A model generated the notes under the pieces. The model ran no database searches and was not told the DNA's origin. It was given only the letters and a program-made list of their open reading frames with translations. Positions 1-7,768 of a DNA stretch of 64,000 nt are shown piece after piece. The DNA lies in NCBI RefSeq assembly GCF_042677945.1, contig NZ_JBHUDN010000006.1. One strand, written 5' to 3'. The position numbers and the translations under genes are program-made. Source of the stretch: Haloplanus litoreus (GTDB taxonomy: Archaea; Halobacteriota; Halobacteria; Halobacteriales; Haloferacaceae). Within the stretch, counting starts at the first letter, position 1. Every line of letters begins with the position of its first letter.

Positions 1-80
1 TTCACCGGAAGCGTTCTACGCTGAACACGAGGCAGTGAGGTGCCCGAACGCTTTTCTCTCGCCCCCGCGACCGTCGGACC

Positions 81-374
81 ATGAGCGAGTTCGACCTCGA
101 CCTTCGTAACGCGGAGGAGCAACTTGAGGGAGGTAGCGACGGCGGGTCGGAGGTCGTCCTCGGCGTCCTCGACGGGGGGACCGACCCCGACGAGTGGATC
201 GAAGCCGTCGAGGACGGCAAAATTCTCGTGTTGAACGTCGAGGGGGACCTGAACCGGCTCGCCGCCGGATTCGCCCGCGAAATCCGAGACACCGGCGGCA
301 CGCTGATGCGATTCCGTGGCTTCCTGGTCGTGACGCCGCCCGGCGTCGGCATCGACACCGACCGACTGTCCTAG
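81..374 (+). CDS. conserved haloarchaeal protein, DUF5779-like
   Basis: A 97-residue acidic soluble protein with no signal peptide or membrane segment. It runs from MSEFDLDLRNAEEQ through a central VEDGKILVLNVEGDLN strand-helix pattern to a hydrophobic RFRGFLVVTPPGVGID end. I recall similar haloarchaeal proteins under the label DUF5779, whose function is unknown; that assignment is from memory. A weak TATA-like CTTTTC at 51-56 sits 28 bases before the ATG, which fits a leaderless transcript. The stop overlaps the convergent VOC gene by four bases. No partner is suggested by the neighbours. Confidence 0.6.
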   Translation: MSEFDLDLRNAEEQLEGGSDGGSEVVLGVLDGGTDPDEWIEAVEDGKILVLNVEGDLNRLAAGFAREIRDTGGTLMRFRGFLVVTPPGVGIDTDRLS

Positions 375-1141
375 CGCCGGAACGTGAGCCAGTGACCGTC
401 GACGTCGCGGATCCGAACCCCGTCGGCGACGGCGGCCCGGTCCCGCAGGACCTCCAGTGCGCGCACGGAGATCCAGGCCGCCCCGTGGGTGTCGTCGCTC
501 GCCACNNNNNNNNNNNNNNNNNNNNNNNNNNNNNNNNNNNNNNNNNNNNNNNNNNNNNNNNNNNNNNNNNGATCGACGTGGACGCCGCCGCGAGCGTCCG
601 CGATCCCTCGCTGTGGCTCCCAGAGTTCCAGATCGATCGGGCCGCGGAGTCGCACCCGCCGTCGTGACGACCCGCGATCCACCGGCTCGAACCCGAGAGC
701 CTCGAACCGTTCCACGGCCGGATCGAGGGCGGCCACTTCGAGGACGACTTCGAAGATGCCCGTCGGCGGGCCGGGGTCGGCCGCCGGATCACGTCCGCCC
801 CCGGGCTCTAGCCCACCGATCTCCACGCAGTTGCCGTCGGGATCGTAGACGTACAGCGATTCCACGTCGCCGAACGTGGCCGTCTCGGGGTCGAGGTCGA
901 CGAGGCGCGCCCGCCACGCGCCCCCGGTGTCCGGCGGGGCGGTGAACGCGAAGTGAGTATGGAGGCCGCCGCGCGGAACGCCGTCCGGGCGCCGCAGGCG
1001 GAGGGCCGTCTCCCCGACCGGGAGAACGACCTCCCGGGCCGACGCCTCGGTGGCGGTCAGGCCGAATCGATCGGCGTAGAACGCGCGGGCGGCGTCGAGG
1101 TCTTTCACCTCCAGGGTCAGGTGCGCCAGTCCGGAGAGCAC
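371..1141 (-). CDS. VOC-family protein, two-domain ring-cleavage dioxygenase/glyoxalase type
   Basis: A 256-residue protein made of two vicinal-oxygen-chelate halves. The first opens LAHLTLEVKDLDAARAFYAD and contains DPDGNCVEIGG near residue 100, the usual end of a VOC module. The second half starts at GIFEVVLEVAALDPAVERF. Members of this superfamily open catechol-type rings or act as glyoxalases using a metal held by His/His/Glu. The N run 506-570 removes part of the second module, but the reading frame agrees on both sides, so this gap length may be right. Substrate cannot be told. It stands alone, convergent with the preceding gene. Confidence 0.7.
   Translation of the reverse strand: MLSGLAHLTLEVKDLDAARAFYADRFGLTATEASAREVVLPVGETALRLRRPDGVPRGGLHTHFAFTAPPDTGGAWRARLVDLDPETATFGDVESLYVYDPDGNCVEIGGLEPGGGRDPAADPGPPTGIFEVVLEVAALDPAVERFEALGFEPVDRGSSRRRVRLRGPIDLELWEPQRGIADARGGVHVDXXXXXXXXXXXXXXXXXXXXXXVASDDTHGAAWISVRALEVLRDRAAVADGVRIRDVDGHWLTFRR
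506..570. other. assembly gap (65 N) inside the VOC gene
   Basis: A run of unknown bases. The gene reads in the same frame on both sides, so the gap is consistent with its stated length. Confidence 0.95.
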
Positions 1142-1224
1142 GTCCCGAAGGAGGGCCCCGGCGGAATTAACTCCGGGGGTCGGGGGCGGCGGGCCTCGAC
1201 CGTCGGCCCCGGTCGGGTCGAGGG

Positions 1225-1230
1225 TTTATG
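1225..1230 (+). promoter_or_regulatory. TATA-like box for the gene at 1255
   Basis: TTTATG centred 27-28 bases before the ATG at 1255. This is the spacing expected when transcription starts at the start codon, and it favours that ATG over the in-frame ATG at 1228, which lies inside the box. Confidence 0.55.
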
Positions 1231-1254
1231 CGCGTGCCGCCCCCACACTGGGCT

Positions 1255-1932
1255 ATGCCACTGAAGGGCGGTCACGCGGACCTGCGCGAAATCGACCGCT
1301 GGGACGGCGGCGTCGGCTGGATCGCCTACCCCGACGAGCGGATGCAACGGGCGAGTCACGCCCTCGCCGTCGACGGCGACGTGTGGGTGATCGACCCGGT
1401 CGACGCACCGGGACTGGACGACTTGCTCGCGGATCTGGGCGACGTCGTCGGCGTCGCGGTGTGTCTCGACCGCCACAAGCGCGACGCCGGAACGGTCGCG
1501 GAGCGACACGACGTGCCCGTCTACGTCCCCGAGTGGATGGACGGTGTGGCGTCGGCCTTCGACGCGCCGGTCGAGCGGTTCGGCGCCGAACTCGGCGACT
1601 CGGGGTACCGCGTCCGCCGGGTCCGGGACGCCTCCCTGCCGCCGTGGCAGGAGGCCGCACTCTACACCGACGACACGCTCTTGGTGCCCGAGGCCGTCGG
1701 CACCGCGTCGTTCTTCCGGGCCGGATCGGAACGCCTCGGCGTCCACCCGATGCTCCGCCCGATCCCGCCCCGGCGAGCGCTCGGTGACCTGACCCCGGAC
1801 CGGATACTCGTCGGCCACGGCGAGGGCGTCTTCGAGGACGCGACCGGGGCGCTCCGGGACGCCCTCGCGGGCGCCCGGCGTCGACTGCCGGCCGCGTACG
1901 CGAAGATGATCCGCGAGATGGTTCTCGGGTGA
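1255..1932 (+). CDS. hypothetical protein, possibly metallo-beta-lactamase-fold-like
   Basis: A 225-residue soluble protein. The order of segments recalls MBL-fold hydrolases: GDVWVIDPVD near residue 40, CLDRHKRDAG near 75, EAALYTDDTLLVPEAVG near 140 and ILVGHGEGVF near 185. The classical HxHxDH metal motif is absent, however, so it is at best a divergent member and catalysis should not be assumed. The chosen start follows the TATA-like box at 1225. The next gene begins on a GTG that overlaps this stop (GTGA), so the two are probably translationally coupled. Confidence 0.55.
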   Translation: MPLKGGHADLREIDRWDGGVGWIAYPDERMQRASHALAVDGDVWVIDPVDAPGLDDLLADLGDVVGVAVCLDRHKRDAGTVAERHDVPVYVPEWMDGVASAFDAPVERFGAELGDSGYRVRRVRDASLPPWQEAALYTDDTLLVPEAVGTASFFRAGSERLGVHPMLRPIPPRRALGDLTPDRILVGHGEGVFEDATGALRDALAGARRRLPAAYAKMIREMVLG

Positions 1933-2363
1933 CTCGCGACGACGACGACGTGCGCGTGTACGCGACCCAGGGTCTCGTCGAGATGCTCCTCGAACGCGCC
2001 GTCGAGGCCGAACCGGCCCGGGAGAACGTCGTCCTCGACGCGACGCCGGCCGGCGAGTTCGGAGCGGACCTCGGTCTCGATCCGGGGACCCCCGTCCTGA
2101 GCCACGTCTACCTCCCCGCGGCGGGTCGGGCCGTCAGCGACGTGTTCGGCGTCGACCTCGGGACGCCCGCAGGTCGCGGCCGGGCCCGCTTTCTCAGCCA
2201 CCCGCAGGGACCGGACGAACTCACCCGCCGTGACGACCTGGCGGGCGTCGTCTTGCTCGCGGTGCCGCCGTGGGAGACCCTGACCGCCTTCGACCGACGC
2301 GGGCGACGGCTCCCCCTGACCGTCGTCGACGCCGAACCGCCGACCGAATCGATCCCCGAGTGA
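1929..2363 (+). CDS. hypothetical protein coupled to the MBL-like gene
   Basis: A 144-residue acidic protein starting at a GTG that shares bases with the previous stop codon. I see no membrane segment, signal or cysteine motif. Recognisable pieces are ATQGLVEMLLERAVEAEP at the N-terminus and GVVLLAVPPWETLTAFDRRG near the C-terminus. I do not recognise the family. It lies between an MBL-like gene and a FolD-like gene with almost no spacing, so the three probably form one transcription unit, but no shared function is evident. Confidence 0.55.
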   Translation: MTRDDDDVRVYATQGLVEMLLERAVEAEPARENVVLDATPAGEFGADLGLDPGTPVLSHVYLPAAGRAVSDVFGVDLGTPAGRGRARFLSHPQGPDELTRRDDLAGVVLLAVPPWETLTAFDRRGRRLPLTVVDAEPPTESIPE

Positions 2364-2365
2364 CC

Positions 2366-3249
2366 ATGGCCGCCTCCAGATGCCTCGCCGGCGACGGCCC
2401 CGCCGACGCACTCCGGGGCGTGGCACTCGACCGACTCGACGACTGTCGGTCCGCGGGCGCCGACCCCGAACTGGCGACGGTGCTGGTCAGCGACGACCCC
2501 GCGGACCGGACGTTCATGGACCGCAAACACGACCTGTGTGCCGAGGCAGGGATCGACACCCGGCGGATCGACCTGCCGCCGGACGCGACCGCCGAGCGGG
2601 TGTACCGGACGGTCGCCGACCTCGGTGCGGACCCCTCGGTGACCGCGCTGTTCGTCCAGGTTCCGCTTCCGGAGCACGTCGACGAACTCGAGGTTCGGCG
2701 GCGCATCCCGCCCGAGAAGGACGTGGACTGCTTTCACCCGGCGAACGTCGGCCGATTGGTCGCGGGTGACCCCCGCGTGCGCCCGGTCACGTCCCGCGCA
2801 GTCGAACGGTTGCTGGACGCCCACGACGTACGGATCGCGGGCCGGGACGCCGTCGTCGTCGGCCGCGGGACGGCCATCGGTGTCCCCCTCGCACAGCTGT
2901 GCTGTCGACGCGACGCCACGGTCACCGTCTGTCACTCACGGACCCGTGATCTGGGTGCGAAGACGCGGGCGGCGGATCTCCTCGTCACCGCCGCCGGGAC
3001 GCCCGGCCTGATCGACGGGTCGATGGTCTCGGGGGGCGTCGTCGTCGTCGACGTGAGCGTCAACCGTGTCTCGGGGGGCGTCGNNNNNNNNNNNNNNNNN
3101 NNNACATCGACGCCGCGAGCGTCGACGAGAAGGCGGCGGCGAGGACGCCCGTGCCCGGCGGGGTCGGACCGCTGACGATGGCCTGTCTGCTCGACAACGT
3201 GGTGGCAGTCACGGCGGACGCGGCTGGCGTGGACGATCAGTCGAGGTAG
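2366..3249 (+). CDS. FolD-like methylenetetrahydrofolate dehydrogenase/cyclohydrolase, divergent
   Basis: FolD interconverts 5,10-methylene-, 5,10-methenyl- and 10-formyl-tetrahydrofolate. Visible here are LFVQVPLP (Q98), EKDVDCFHPANVGRL (D121), the nucleotide-binding VVVGRGTAIGVP and, after the gap, PGGVGPLTMA. Residue 50, normally the catalytic Tyr, is Phe, while Lys54 is kept. The usual PCTPxG loop reads PVTSRA. The protein may therefore be a paralogue with altered activity. Starting at 2366, about 293 residues are expected, normal for the family. The 20-N gap puts the two halves in different frames, which I attribute to a wrong gap length and not to a real frameshift. The end overlaps the convergent gene by 13 bases. 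Confidence 0.72.
3084..3103. other. assembly gap (20 N) inside the folD-like gene
   Basis: The frame changes across it, although both flanks match FolD. The true length must differ from 20; a multiple of three would restore the frame. Confidence 0.95.
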
Positions 3250-3446
3250 CCGAGGTCCGCCAACTGGTCGGCGATCTCCTCGAACTCCGCCTCGGTCAGC
3301 TCGCCACGGCGCTGGTGTTGGATGACGATGCTCCGGAGCAGGAAGCGAACCAAGTCGCTCGTACTCGAAAAGCTGGTTCCCTCGATGGTCTCCTCGACGC
3401 GGTCGCCGAGTTCCTTCGGAATCGAGACCGTCGTGTACTCGGTCAT
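3237..3446 (-). CDS. ribbon-helix-helix (CopG/Arc-type) DNA-binding protein
   Basis: A 69-residue protein opening MTEYTTVSIPKELGDRVEE, the typical short beta-strand followed by a helix of ribbon-helix-helix regulators. Then comes TSFSSTSDLVRFLLRS, the second helix that dimerises and anchors on DNA. A short acidic tail, TEAEFEEIADQLADLGYLD, follows. Such proteins bind operators as dimers or partner with small toxins, but no toxin-like gene is adjacent. It is convergent with, and overlaps, the folD-like gene, and its target is unknown. Confidence 0.72.
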   Translation of the reverse strand: MTEYTTVSIPKELGDRVEETIEGTSFSSTSDLVRFLLRSIVIQHQRRGELTEAEFEEIADQLADLGYLD

Positions 3447-3577
3447 AGAGGTGTCAGGGGTGCCGGCGGGATATACTCTCGGTGAGAGCCGACCCCGTCA
3501 CGACGACCTACCGTTCCCAGAATGTTAGAAAAGCAATCGTTTTTCAGGAGGGTAGAGAGCATAGCGGCGCACGCACC

Positions 3578-3736
3578 ATGAGCGACGACACGAACGACGA
3601 GCTACAGCGGGTACGGGACGCCTTCGACAACGTGGTCAACGAGGCCGAAGAGTTGAGCGACCAGGCACGGGCCGAGGTCGAGGAGGCAATCGACGATCTG
3701 GAACGGCGGATCGACGACCTTCGCGGCGAGGAGTGA
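3578..3736 (+). CDS. small acidic coiled-coil protein
   Basis: A 52-residue, highly charged protein, almost entirely heptad-like: ELQRVRDAFDNVVNEAEELS followed by EEAIDDLERRIDDL. It should form a single long helix or coiled coil and has no cysteine or membrane segment. Haloarchaea carry many such small proteins; I do not recognise a named function. The ATG at 3578 is preferred to upstream codons because the residues before it are not protein-like. Its TGA stop is the first three bases of the TGATACGG element that follows. Confidence 0.6.
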   Translation: MSDDTNDELQRVRDAFDNVVNEAEELSDQARAEVEEAIDDLERRIDDLRGEE

Positions 3737-3905
3737 TACGGATACACCGTCGGCTGTAACCGTTTCGAGAGGGAGCCGCCACCCCGGAGTGGCGACGATC
3801 CGTATCGACTTCCGGTCGGCGGTCTCGTTGTAAGTCGGGTCCGTCGGGTCGCCGCGACCGTCCGGCGATCCGCCGGGACGCAGTTACAACGATCCGTCGA
3901 GCGCC
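3734..3905. repeat. intergenic palindromic element, TGATACGG family, two related units
   Basis: The first unit starts on the stop codon with GATACGGAT (3735-3743) and closes with its complement ATCCGTATC (3798-3806). A second unit from about 3829 has CTCGTTGTAA, then CGGGTCGCCG, and ends in GTTACAACG, the complement of its beginning. The core CTCGTTGTA...CGGGTCGCCG is shared with the element at 13967-14052. Function is unknown; a terminator or RNA-processing signal is possible. It fills most of the gap between the two flanking genes. Confidence 0.55.
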
Positions 3906-3931
3906 CGCCGGACGCGGCCGGATGGCGGTCG

Positions 3932-3938
3932 TTTTTAG
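3932..3938 (+). promoter_or_regulatory. TATA-like box for the gene at 3962
   Basis: TTTTTAG centred 27 bases before the ATG at 3962, consistent with a leaderless transcript and with that start codon. Confidence 0.5.
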
Positions 3939-3961
3939 TGGTTCGCCGACAAGCTCCGGTA

Positions 3962-4288
3962 ATGGCAGCTAGGCCGCCGCAACAGGACACGTCGTCACCG
4001 GATTCGGTCGAGTTCGGCATCGCGGCACTGGTCGGCTATCTCGATCAGACGGCGGTGGAGTATCCGGCGACCCGCGACGAAATCGTCGGGGCGCTCGGCG
4101 ATCCGGAGGTGCCGTACGACGCCTCCGGCAACACCGTCGCGCTCTCGGAGGCGATGGACTCGCTCCCGAAACGCACGTTCGACTCCGAGTCCGAACTTCT
4201 CGACCTGCTGCACCCGGTGTTCGAGGAGTACCGCGTCTCGACGGGCGGTAGCCTGCTCGGGCGTCTGCGGTCGGTCCTCCCCTTCTAA
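3962..4288 (+). CDS. DUF5789-like small protein
   Basis: A 108-residue protein with the pattern VEYPATRDEIVGALGD in the first half and LPKRTFDSESELLDLLHPV in the second. The same layout occurs in the protein at 14420-14677 (LDYPVTRDDAAAEF, then FHGPEELFEELQNVLP), so the two look like members of one haloarchaeal family that I know as DUF5789. The function is unknown. The ATG at 3962 is supported by the TATA-like box at 3932. It overlaps the convergent regulator gene by four bases. Confidence 0.6.
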   Translation: MAARPPQQDTSSPDSVEFGIAALVGYLDQTAVEYPATRDEIVGALGDPEVPYDASGNTVALSEAMDSLPKRTFDSESELLDLLHPVFEEYRVSTGGSLLGRLRSVLPF

Positions 4289-4950
4289 CTCACGGCCGGT
4301 GACGACTCGTCGAGTGGGATGTCCAGTCGCTCGGTGACGAACTCCTTGACTACCCGTTCCTCGGCCCGGTGGAGTGTGACGCTCGCCGTCGACTTCGCCA
4401 GGTCGGCCGCGTCGGCCACCTCGGTCAGCGTACTTTCGCGGGGCGTATCGTAGTACCCCATGTCGACGGCCGTCACCAGCAGCGCACTCTGTTGGTCGGT
4501 GAGCAGGTCCGGCGGGTCCGTGGCGTCGTACACCCGGTTGAGGGTGTAGGACATGCCGAACGTCTCCAGTTGGCGACCGAACGCCGAGAGGCGGTCCCGG
4601 GAGGCCGTGAGTTCGATGACTGCCTGTCCGTCCCGAATCGTCAGGGGGAGTTCGAGTGGTGCCCCCGACTCCTGAATCGACAGGAGGAGGAGTGGTTCGC
4701 TCGTCTCGAACTGGACGATTGCGGTGTCGTCGGTGCGCTGCATCAGTTCCAGCGCGGAGATGCCCGAGCGGTCCTCGAGGGCGTCGAGGACGGCCGGCAT
4801 CTCCGCGCTCTCGACCTCGAGCAGACCGAATCCGGCGTCACCCGAGGGAACCGCCGAGAGCACCCGGAACGTCGTCGACGGGAACGCCCGCGACACCTCG
4901 CCGATCCAGACGGCCGACGGCAGGTCGATAGTGAGTTTGGCGTATGGCAT
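4285..4950 (-). CDS. Bat-type helix-turn-helix transcriptional regulator
   Basis: A 221-residue protein. The N-terminal 150 residues resemble the sensory or dimerisation part seen in bacterio-opsin-activator-like regulators. The C-terminus carries the HTH_10 signature: LLTDQQSALLVTAVDMGYYD, then TLTEVADAADLAKSTASVTL and a final helix HRAEERVVKEF. Haloarchaeal genomes contain dozens of these, mostly of unknown target. No gene next to it suggests what it controls. Confidence 0.82.
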   Translation of the reverse strand: MPYAKLTIDLPSAVWIGEVSRAFPSTTFRVLSAVPSGDAGFGLLEVESAEMPAVLDALEDRSGISALELMQRTDDTAIVQFETSEPLLLLSIQESGAPLELPLTIRDGQAVIELTASRDRLSAFGRQLETFGMSYTLNRVYDATDPPDLLTDQQSALLVTAVDMGYYDTPRESTLTEVADAADLAKSTASVTLHRAEERVVKEFVTERLDIPLDESSPAVS

Positions 4951-5197
4951 GGGCCTCGGTACACGGCGGTACGGACCCCCGCCCCACGTGCCTTCACCCG
5001 AATATGTTCGGAGTGGCCGAGATCACGACCCCACGGATCGGGAGTATGCCCGAACGTGGCGACCTAGCGTACAACACGGCCCCGGAACGGCCGGACGTGT
5101 GGAGTCCGTTCGGCTCGGTGTTCTCGGCGCTCTCGCCGATCCGACCGGACTCGGTGACGTGAATCGTAGCGGCGCCCGCGGAGAACGGCGTGAGTGG

Positions 5198-6682
5198 TTA
5201 GTCGCGCAACTGCTCGCGCACCGCTTCGCGCCGCACCGTCCCCGAGTCCGTCCGCGGGATGGAGTCGGCGAACTCGATCGTTCGCGGTACCTTGTAACCC
5301 GCCAGTGCCGCCCGGCAGTGGGCGTCGAGGGCGTCGACCGAGGGGGGCGCTCCCTCCCGGGGCACGACCAGGGCGGCGACGCGTTCGCCCCACTCTTCGT
5401 CCGGCAGGCCGACGACCGCCGCGTCGGCCACGTCGGGGTGGTCGCGGAGGCGTTCGACCACTTCCGCGGGCGCGACGTTCTCGCCACCGGTGACGATCAG
5501 ATCGTCGGTGCGGCCGATCACCCACAGTCGGCCGTCGGCGTCACGATAGCCCACGTCGCCGGTCCGGAGACCCGCCGGTTCGAAGGCGTCGTCACCCCGG
5601 TCGCCGAGGTAGCCCGGCGTCACCGTCGGTCCCGACACGACGAATTCGCCCACTTCGCCGGGTGGTCGTTCGTCGCCGTCCTCGTCGCGGACGGTCACCC
5701 GCGTCCAGAACAGCGGCCGGCCGACGGTGCCAGGGTTCGTCCGCGCCTCCTCGGGCGTCGCCGTCGCGATCTGGGACGCCGTCTCCGTCATACCGTAGGT
5801 GGGAAAGACCGGCACTCCCCGCTCGGTACACCGGTCGAGCAACGCCTCGCTCGCGGGGGCACCCCCGAGGAGGACCGTCCGTAGCGACGTCCCGAGCGAT
5901 CCCGTCGTCGCGTCGAGCACTCGAGAGAGCGTCGTCGGCACCAGCGAGGTGGCCGTCACGTCGTAGCGCCCGACGTCGGCGGCGACGGTCTCGACGTCGA
6001 ACGACTCCCGGATCACGACCGTCATGCCGTAGAGCGGCATCCTGAACAACGGCGTGAAGCCGCCGACGTGGTGAGGCGGGAGGGCGACGTGCCAGGTCTC
6101 CGCGCGGTCCAGCCCCAGTCGGAAGGTGGAGGCGACGGCGCTCGCGAGGAGGTTCCGGAGGGTCAGGTGGACCCCCTTCGGCTCACCGGTCGTCCCGGAG
6201 GTGAAAGGAAGGACGACCGTCGAGTCGAGGTACCAGTCGTGCGGGACGACGGCGTCGGGCGTGCGTGCGGCGAGGGCGGCGGCGCCGTCCGACTCGCCGT
6301 CGACGGAGACGACGGGAACACCGCCGGCGTCGCTCGCGGCCGCCGACACGGACGCCGCCGTCGACGCGTCACAGACCAGCGTCGTCGCGTCCGCACGCTC
6401 CAGGCGGTCGGCGAGTTCCGCGGCCGTGAGTCGGGGGCCGAGGGGGACGAGCGTCGCGCCCAGACGAATCGCCGCGTGGATTACCCGGACCGTCGCCGGG
6501 CGAGGTGGGAGGACGACCCCGAGACGGTCACCGGGGCGGACGCCGAGGGCCGCGAGACGACCCGCGGTGCGTTCGACGGCCGCGTCCAGGTCGGCCACCG
6601 TCCACCGGTCGTCGGTATCCGCGTCGATCAACGCTGTCGCGTCCGAACCCACGTCGGTCCGGTAGGTGAGTGGATCGTTCAT
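5198..6682 (-). CDS. menE: o-succinylbenzoate-CoA ligase (menaquinone biosynthesis)
   Basis: A 494-residue member of the acyl-adenylating enzymes. The P-loop TSGTTGEPKG is at residues 161-170, followed by PTYGMTETASQIATATPEEA, the adenylate-contacting region. The hinge is LRTGDVGYRDADGRLWVIGR, with the C-terminal catalytic Lys region at AGYKVPRTIEF. MenE activates o-succinylbenzoate with CoA on the way to menaquinone, the respiratory quinone of haloarchaea. The specific assignment rests on size and overall resemblance; another aryl- or acyl-CoA ligase is possible because no other men gene is nearby. Its ATG overlaps the stop of the epimerase gene (ATGA). Confidence 0.72.
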   Translation of the reverse strand: MNDPLTYRTDVGSDATALIDADTDDRWTVADLDAAVERTAGRLAALGVRPGDRLGVVLPPRPATVRVIHAAIRLGATLVPLGPRLTAAELADRLERADATTLVCDASTAASVSAAASDAGGVPVVSVDGESDGAAALAARTPDAVVPHDWYLDSTVVLPFTSGTTGEPKGVHLTLRNLLASAVASTFRLGLDRAETWHVALPPHHVGGFTPLFRMPLYGMTVVIRESFDVETVAADVGRYDVTATSLVPTTLSRVLDATTGSLGTSLRTVLLGGAPASEALLDRCTERGVPVFPTYGMTETASQIATATPEEARTNPGTVGRPLFWTRVTVRDEDGDERPPGEVGEFVVSGPTVTPGYLGDRGDDAFEPAGLRTGDVGYRDADGRLWVIGRTDDLIVTGGENVAPAEVVERLRDHPDVADAAVVGLPDEEWGERVAALVVPREGAPPSVDALDAHCRAALAGYKVPRTIEFADSIPRTDSGTVRREAVREQLRD

Positions 6683-7068
6683 GCGTGTTCGACGAACTCC
6701 ACGAGGACGCCGCCGGTCGACTGTGGGTGGAGGAAGGCAACGTCGTGCCCCCAGGCGCCGGGGCGGGGCTCCTCGTCGACGAGTTCGACGCCGTGGTCGC
6801 GAGCCGTCTCGAGGGCACCCGCCACGTCGGTCGTCGCGAACGCGACGTGGTGGATCCCGGGACCGTCACGGTCGAGCGACCGGTCGATCGGTCCCCCGCC
6901 GTCGAGCGGTTCCAGCAGTTCCAGATAGCCGTTCCCCAGGTCGAGGAAGGTCACGTCCAGACCGTCGAACCGTTCCCCGTGGACGACCGAGGCGTCGAGG
7001 AGGGAACCGAACAGGTCGGCCAGTGTGTCGGCATCGCGCGTGGCGATCCCGAGGTGATCGAAGCGCAT
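6679..7068 (-). CDS. mce: methylmalonyl-CoA epimerase
   Basis: A 129-residue single VOC-fold protein: MRFDHLGIATRDADTLADLF at the start, VTFLDLGNGYLELLEPL near residue 50, IHHVAFATTDVAGAL near 80 and GGVLVEFVEH at the end. These carry the His and Glu metal ligands of the family. It interconverts the (R) and (S) forms of methylmalonyl-CoA, linking propionyl-CoA carboxylation to the mutase. The mutase large subunit lies just downstream at 7855-9534, which supports the assignment. It is coupled by overlap to the menE-like gene. Confidence 0.85.
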   Translation of the reverse strand: MRFDHLGIATRDADTLADLFGSLLDASVVHGERFDGLDVTFLDLGNGYLELLEPLDGGGPIDRSLDRDGPGIHHVAFATTDVAGALETARDHGVELVDEEPRPGAWGHDVAFLHPQSTGGVLVEFVEHA

Positions 7069-7113
7069 ACTGATCCACTCCCGGGCGCGAGGACAAATAC
7101 TCTGTGCGGTCGT

Positions 7114-7413
7114 TCAGTCGTCGTCTTCGTCGTCGTCGCCCGGTGAGAACGGCGAGTCCTCGACGGCGACGTACTCGACCGTTCGGGCGCGGTCCGCGAG
7201 GTCCGAGAAGTAATCGAGGGCGATGGGTATCACCTCGTCGTCGGTCGCGAGTTTGAACCGCCCGTCGACGAACCCGAGGTATTCGGTGTCCTCCCCCAGC
7301 GGCTCGAATTTCAGTACCCACTCGGGACCGTTCGCGTTCAACCAGTTGGCGATGTCGTTGCCGGTGATCGTGTCCCGGTCGAGTTCGTCGCCCGAAGGTT
7401 CCTGCTCGCTCAT
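7114..7413 (-). CDS. small acidic hypothetical protein
   Basis: A 99-residue protein with a compact central region, GNDIANWLNANGPEWVLKFE then YLGFVDGRFKLATDDEVIPI, and a C-terminal tail of eight consecutive acidic residues. I do not recognise a named family. The ATG at 7413 begins the sensible MSEQEPSGDELDRD; the long open frame upstream has non-acidic, low-complexity sequence and is not used. It lies 45 bases upstream of mce in the same direction and may be cotranscribed. Confidence 0.6.
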   Translation of the reverse strand: MSEQEPSGDELDRDTITGNDIANWLNANGPEWVLKFEPLGEDTEYLGFVDGRFKLATDDEVIPIALDYFSDLADRARTVEYVAVEDSPFSPGDDDEDDD

Positions 7414-7578
7414 CACCCGGGGATTGGACGGTGGTAACAAAACGTTGTTCCTGTTCGTCCGGTCACGACCGACCAGTCCTCGCCTCCCCGTACCCGCCGA
7501 AGCGCCCGAGTCCGACGCCGCCGGCGGGGTTACCGATACCGGCGACGACGAACGGTCCTGACCCCGGTCCGACCAAAA

Positions 7579-7586
7579 TCTATAAG
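7579..7586 (+). promoter_or_regulatory. TATA box for the zinc-finger gene at 7619
   Basis: TCTATAAG, in an unusually AT-rich patch, about 26 bases before an ATG at 7609 and 36 before the ATG of the real gene at 7619. The expected transcript start falls at about 7609. Confidence 0.55.
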
Positions 7587-7618
7587 AGACGACGGAGAGA
7601 TGATAATAATGAAAGATA

Positions 7619-7768
7619 ATGAATGAAACGGAGGACTGCCCGCTCTGTCCGAGGCGGATGACCGACCGCACGGAACTCAGGATTCACCTGATGGTGGAAC
7701 ACCGCAAGAGCACCGTCATCGACGAGTACGTCGACCGCCTGGATCGGACGCGGATGGTCGCGCCCTGA
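7619..7768 (+). CDS. small single C2H2-type zinc finger protein
   Basis: A 49-residue protein with a CPLC knuckle near residue 7 followed by ELRIHLMVEH, giving the C-x2-C...H-x4-H pattern of a lone zinc finger. The rest is a charged helix ending RTRMVAP. Haloarchaea have numerous such one-finger proteins of unknown role. A five-codon ORF starts at 7609 (ATG AAA GAT AAT GAA TGA) and overlaps the true start, so translation may be coupled. The TGA stop is the first three bases of the repeat at 7766. Confidence 0.65.
   Translation: MNETEDCPLCPRRMTDRTELRIHLMVEHRKSTVIDEYVDRLDRTRMVAP

Noticed and set aside
4944..5162. Plus-strand ORF of 72 codons between the Bat-type regulator and menE
   Set aside because: No promoter, no acidic composition, no recognisable motif. 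A shorter start at 5046 (38 codons) is possible but not supported.
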